Below, one piece after another: positions 59,481-64,000 of a stretch of DNA of 64,000 nt. Within the stretch, counting starts at the first letter, position 1. Every line of letters starts with the position of its first letter. The position numbers and the translations under genes were made by a program. The notes beneath the pieces are model-generated. The model searched no databases, was not told where the DNA came from, and saw nothing but the letters and a program-made list of their open reading frames with translations. Origin of the DNA: Stenopsyche tienmushanensis (lineage: Eukaryota; Arthropoda; Insecta; Trichoptera; Stenopsychidae); NCBI GenBank assembly GCA_008973525.1, contig WACJ01000525.1, forward strand, positions 868,001 through 932,000, written 5' to 3'.

Positions 59481-61779
59481 ATCGATAAATGTGGAAAGCA
59501 AATGGGGAAACCCATCACATGAATAATCATTTTCTAGAAAAGTCTCCTATGGAGATCGTCTAAATCCGATAACGGATGTGGCACCCTGAGAAGATGGGAA
59601 AAGACCAGCTTTTTCGAATTGCTAATGTTACTTGTTTATTTTTTATTATGAATGTTTATTATTGCATCACTTTATATTTTGACAAAACAATATATAAAAT
59701 ATAACAAAATGTTTAATTCGCTTTATTGAAATTTTGTTGAGAAAGATTTATTGCACCATCTTTATAGAACTAAAAAATAATATATTACAAATGGGTGGTG
59801 TGCGAAATTATATTGGCAAAATACGCTTTTTTTTAAACATTTTGTTCTGTGATTGTTTCTTTCATTATTATTTGTTCTATATATATATTGAAAAATCTTT
59901 AATCATTTATATCTAAGACTATTATTGTATTTTTTAAGATTTAAGATATTGTAAATATTGTAAGTAGGAGAAAGAAGATGTTTTCATTTCAACACTTTAT
60001 CATTCATCCCTCACTCGATTAAAAAATGTTCATCTAGTTTTTAAAGTTTCAGTTAATGTATTTGTACCTAACAAAACACACAAATTTGTAGAACAAAGTA
60101 TCTCATAATTATCGAATTTTGTAAGAAAAAGTTTTTGAAGAAAAAATACTGGAAAGGGAAATAAAATATTTTATTTGCACATAAGACATACATACTTTTA
60201 TTTTGAAGAACAACCTTATTCCTTAAAATCCTTGATATTTTTTTTAATAAATTACCCAAGAAACCATAGCATTATGACTATTCAATTAATGGGAAAAGTG
60301 GCTATGTATTTTCTTATTACCTCCATCAAGCATTCGCCTCCTCATGCGTTCGATGTTGAAGATTCAGGATAACCTCAGGGTTGCCTAACCTAGCCCTATT
60401 ATGGAGCGCTTTCCTCAGCCATTTCGATGGCATTTAAATACAGTACTTCTTACTAAAGTGAAAACCTGACGCTCAAGAAGTTACTCTTGAGATTTCAAAC
60501 TAAATGCAGAAGATGATTATGCTGTTATCATTACATTTCCTTTCGGCCACCAACGTCTGACAATCAATTTGGGTATCGACGCAATTCCTTGATCTCCACG
60601 TGTTCTTTACATGTGTTTTGCTTATGATTTTTAAGTACATAGTAATCAAATACAGATCCGACTTTCCTGGCCTATTTCATCGATCTCATTCCTATGTAAT
60701 TTTTAAGTGGTTTTGACCTTTTAACAGCAATTCACGTGTCGACAAGAAGCCGACCTGGATAAACAAGTTGTTTTGCATTTTATAGCAAAAAATACACATC
60801 ACATGACAGTACAATGACGTCTCAGTCGATGACATCAAGAGTCTAACGTCACCCCAATTAAAGATTGAAAGGACGACGCTGTTACAATATCATGTTTTGA
60901 TCCATAAAATCACCACGAGCCTATCAAGAGTACTCTTGATGGGAATAGTCTTAAGGTCTAATGTATAACCATGTCTCAATTACAAGTTTTCTTGAAAAAC
61001 ATTTCCAAAATTGAAGCAAGGTATGTTGATTGAATCAAGTTTTCATGGATTGGATGAAAAATATCCAATCGACAAATCTGCATATACATTCGGGATTGGC
61101 TATAATAAATCCAATTGTGATTCCTACGCATATGATGTAGTATGCTTAGTCGCAATTTGTCATCACATTTTTACGGTATCAAATCATATCGTCTGATGAT
61201 GCAATAATTGGGCATCATCGTACTGCAGAGGACAAAATAAATAAATAGCACGTGTGTTTATTGATGACATTGTATCATGCATTGGATTAATATGCATGCT
61301 GTCATTCTTTGACTTTCGATGTACGATTTGTCATTTTAGCATCAAAATGCAATCTTAAAATTTCATCAGAGGGGTGACGGCGACACCTTAGAAAAAAATA
61401 CGTATAAATCCCTACAATCGAAGATTGGGGAACAATCAGTTGCAAAGGAAGTGTATAAGAGCTAATAGAACTATATGAACAAGAAAACTCCTAAAGAAAA
61501 TTGTCGAACTCTTGAAATTGTCAAATTCTAACTAGTATCATATGAAAAGAAACAATGGAGCTCCCAAAAAAAAATTCGCCATGTTCGAAAGAAAAACGAT
61601 CAATATCATTGATTTTGTTGATAAATCTCAAGATGCATCGATGGACCAGATAGCAAAGATGATGATAATTCGAACTGATGTAAAATTTTCCATTTTATAA
61701 ATTGTTCACGCGCAGTTATAGTGAACAATAACAGAGATAAAGGCTATTTAGATATTTGCACATTTGGTGTTTATATCGA
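59481..61779. other. AT-rich intergenic DNA downstream of emc
   Basis: No gene recognised. A frame near 61570-61680 reads FERKTINIIDFVDKSQDASM followed by DQIAKMM, faintly like a pogo-type N-terminal HTH, but it is too short to call. Confidence 0.5.
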
Positions 61780-64000
61780 CTATTTTTCATCAAGATTTTT
61801 CTGAGCTAAATGATAGAATCGTAAATCCAGATATGACAATATATGAATACACGAGGGTTGATATCGTACTTTTCCGATATCGAATGTATTGAAATCGCTG
61901 GATGCATTGCTGGTTTGCATGGTTAGGATGCGTTCAGGCTGACATTTGAGTTGAAAGTATCTCCAGAGTGAGGAGTGGCTGTCCAGCGGCACTGCGAAGA
62001 ACATGTGACTCACCAGCCTTGGAATCTCACGTGGAAAATGTCAACCGACATGCAATTGGAATGCAGAAAAAATCGGTCTACGGGGCGTGACTCGTTCGAC
62101 ACGTTCTATTTCGCGTGAAGACTTTTTTGTCTTCAGCAAGCACTTCCATGACCAATTAACGCTGCTTGGATCACATGGCAGTCGTAAAGGCCTAATGGCG
62201 TTTTTGATAAGGCCGAGTACTGCATAATTATGTGTCATCATCGGCCGGATAAGGGGGCAATTTGTGTGATTCTTACCAAGGTGGTCTCGAATATGAAGAA
62301 ATACATATTTCTAATGAGCCTAATGAAGCCTCTGCTGCAGACAGCAGGAAGTCCTTCAATCTTGGACGTTCAACGTTCATCAACGCAAATATTCAAAGAG
62401 CACATTCAATTGGCCGATGGAAATATTCGGATCTTATTGATGTAAACAGCGTGTTTGAAAAAAGATGTAATGATACAATGGCAGGAAGTGTCGACGCCGA
62501 CCAGAGATTGTCTGCGTAGGAGAGACATCCTGTCGTCACTGCAACTTCGACCTCCCAAGTAATATGGGGCGAAGGAGATAAGGATACGAATCATCATATA
62601 ATTGAAAGCAAGCATTCAAGACCTTCGTGCATGATATCCATTCGTGTCATTTATTACATAGTTATTCTTGCAAAATAAACGCGAAAGACGACAGATCAAT
62701 AAAAACATTTATATAACTCGAATATTCAACAACCGCCATGTTCCTACATTGATTTAGTGATACGACGTTATTGGTATTCCTTTACACAATATATCATTAT
62801 ACTAGCATCATTATCACATATTTATAAGCAACAAGCGATTAAGCATAACGCTAGGACCTCTTAAATATGTGTTCAAGGTTGAAGAAATTGAATTGGATAT
62901 TCTTTCTTAGTTTTTATTTAGAATGTTCATTCCTTGAGCAGTTCTCGTAGGGACATTGGAACTATTAGTCGGGTGGATTGAATTTTATTTGGTTTGTCCG
63001 CTGTCACATCAAATTTTGATCCACGACTTCATTTTCTATGAACACCTTAGCTTCGTGAAGATATGAGCAGCGGCAGAAGATAATTATCCGCGCCCCCTTC
63101 AAAAGAGACTAAATACGTCGTAAGCCGGAGCGATGCTGAATGACCGGAGCTTGCGGTACAGAGAGGAGGGCGCTTTTCGCCTCGGGGTTCTACTCATCAA
63201 GTGAGCCCCCTTCGAATCAGCTGGGGCTCATGCTTTATTCCAGTATACTATTTTTTAATAAGGTTGGTGACAAGTTAAATTGTCAAAAGACGAACTGTTA
63301 TATCGACGATCGATCTCCTTAGATTGTGTTCCTGAACGATATAAATAAATCTCCAGACCTAAAACAAGTCGGCTGACCCAAAATAAACCATGGAAAATCT
63401 CTCATGGCTTTTGGCATTTCCATCCCATCCTAACAATGTAAGTTTACTGTAAATTGAATGCTAAACATTCCAAACTATGTTAACTTGTAATATAGGACTG
63501 TAAGAAAAATATTATTATTTCCCTGGATATCAAACTATTGACGACTAAATCGACATCCATTGAAATCCTATGCTACCTCAAGAAGTGCGCGTTTACAGCA
63601 TTTGAATTTGATGTATCGAATGGTCTGGCTGATCGATGCTTTCTGCAAGGCAGCATTTTATAATAGCGGGATATTTCTGCATAATATATATGTATGTGAA
63701 TAATTGTGGGAGGCACTGTACATAAATATAGCAGAATCCGCATGGGTCGTTATTCTGAAAAGCATAATTGATCACAAAGCCAAACCAAGCACCTATCATC
63801 GAAGCAGTGTAATATCTCATATTAATTTACAAGCACGAAGAACAAATCACGACAGAAAAGGTCATGACGAGAATACACCCAGAAGCCTCAACAAGGGTCC
63901 ACGACAAAGAGGACGATTGACTCCTTGGCTGGATCTCTCGCAGCATAAGCTATATCCGAAGCGAAGAACAAAGCCAACCACAGCTGCCGTGGACATCCGC
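61780..64000. other. Intergenic DNA at the window end, unassigned ORFs
   Basis: Frames at 61780-62013 (-), 62041-62241 (-) and 62230-62519 (+) sit in a GC-richer patch with no recognised domain. Another GC-richer patch is at about 63070-63240. The last 170 bases (63830-64000) are open in one + frame rich in Arg, Lys and Pro and could be the edge of a repeat or exon continuing outside the window; this cannot be resolved here. Confidence 0.4.

Noticed and set aside
61570..61680. HTH-like residues suggesting a further pogo-type fragment
   Set aside because: Too short and no shared terminal sequence with the two Tigger relics; similarity could be chance.
1..64000. CRISPR arrays, bacterial operons, riboswitches
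   Set aside because: Spliced gene, TATA promoter and eukaryotic transposons show insect nuclear DNA; no regularly spaced direct-repeat array was seen.

Overview
The window looks like a mostly gene-free stretch of an insect nuclear genome, AT-rich, eukaryotic in architecture, with one clearly recognisable protein-coding gene near the right end. That gene, on the + strand, is extra macrochaetae (emc), the insect Id-type HLH protein. It has a small coding exon 1 (51937-52317), a GT-AG intron of about 6.5 kb and a 14-codon terminal exon 2 (58865-58906). The exact order is not provable from sequence alone; the emc N-terminus and the CATCATCAT plus 'ctactgcagaactatgggcct' repeat tail fit Lepidoptera or another holometabolous insect.

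Layout. 1-51.2 kb is a gene desert upstream of emc: AT-rich DNA broken by modest GC-richer islands of a few hundred bases (for example about 5.0-5.8, 7.4-8.1, 10.1-10.6, 19.0-20.1, 21.8-22.5, 27.5-28.0, 30.3-31.2, 34.0-34.5, 35.6-36.1, 38.9-39.4, 42.5-43.3, 44.2-44.6, 45.7-46.1, 47.2-47.6 and 48.3-49.1 kb). These carry open frames on several strands without recognisable domains and are best read as candidate conserved noncoding or regulatory DNA. The desert is littered with decayed transposons: a Jockey-type LINE reverse transcriptase relic (6.2-6.9 kb), two pogo/Tigger-type relics (17.0-17.5 and 50.7-51.2 kb), three copies of one hAT family (17.5-18.5, 22.8-23.5, 29.2-29.7 kb; the first with a perfect 8-bp target duplication), a Tc1/mariner-type transposase scrap (26.2-26.4 kb), a PIF/Harbinger Tourist-like MITE with TAA duplication (26.8-27.0 kb), two further terminal-inverted-repeat elements (12.8-13.4 and 28.4-28.9 kb), a TTAA-associated repeat in three copies, an unclassified repeat in two copies, and LINE 3' tails.

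51.4-58.9 kb is a sharply different compartment. It is GC- and CpG-rich, has no repeat I could recognise, and contains the emc promoter (TATA box and two inverted CCAAT boxes), 5' UTR, exon 1 and a regulatory-looking intron rich in CACGTG E-boxes, with a Su(H)-consensus site between two copies of CACGTGTGCAT. From 59 kb to the end the sequence returns to AT-rich DNA with no recognised gene.

I found no evidence of a new biological system. The most useful leads are the E-box/Su(H) module in the emc intron, the hAT-next-to-Tigger insertion history, and two small secreted-peptide-like frames (about 1.4-1.66 kb and 27741-27995) that need transcript evidence.
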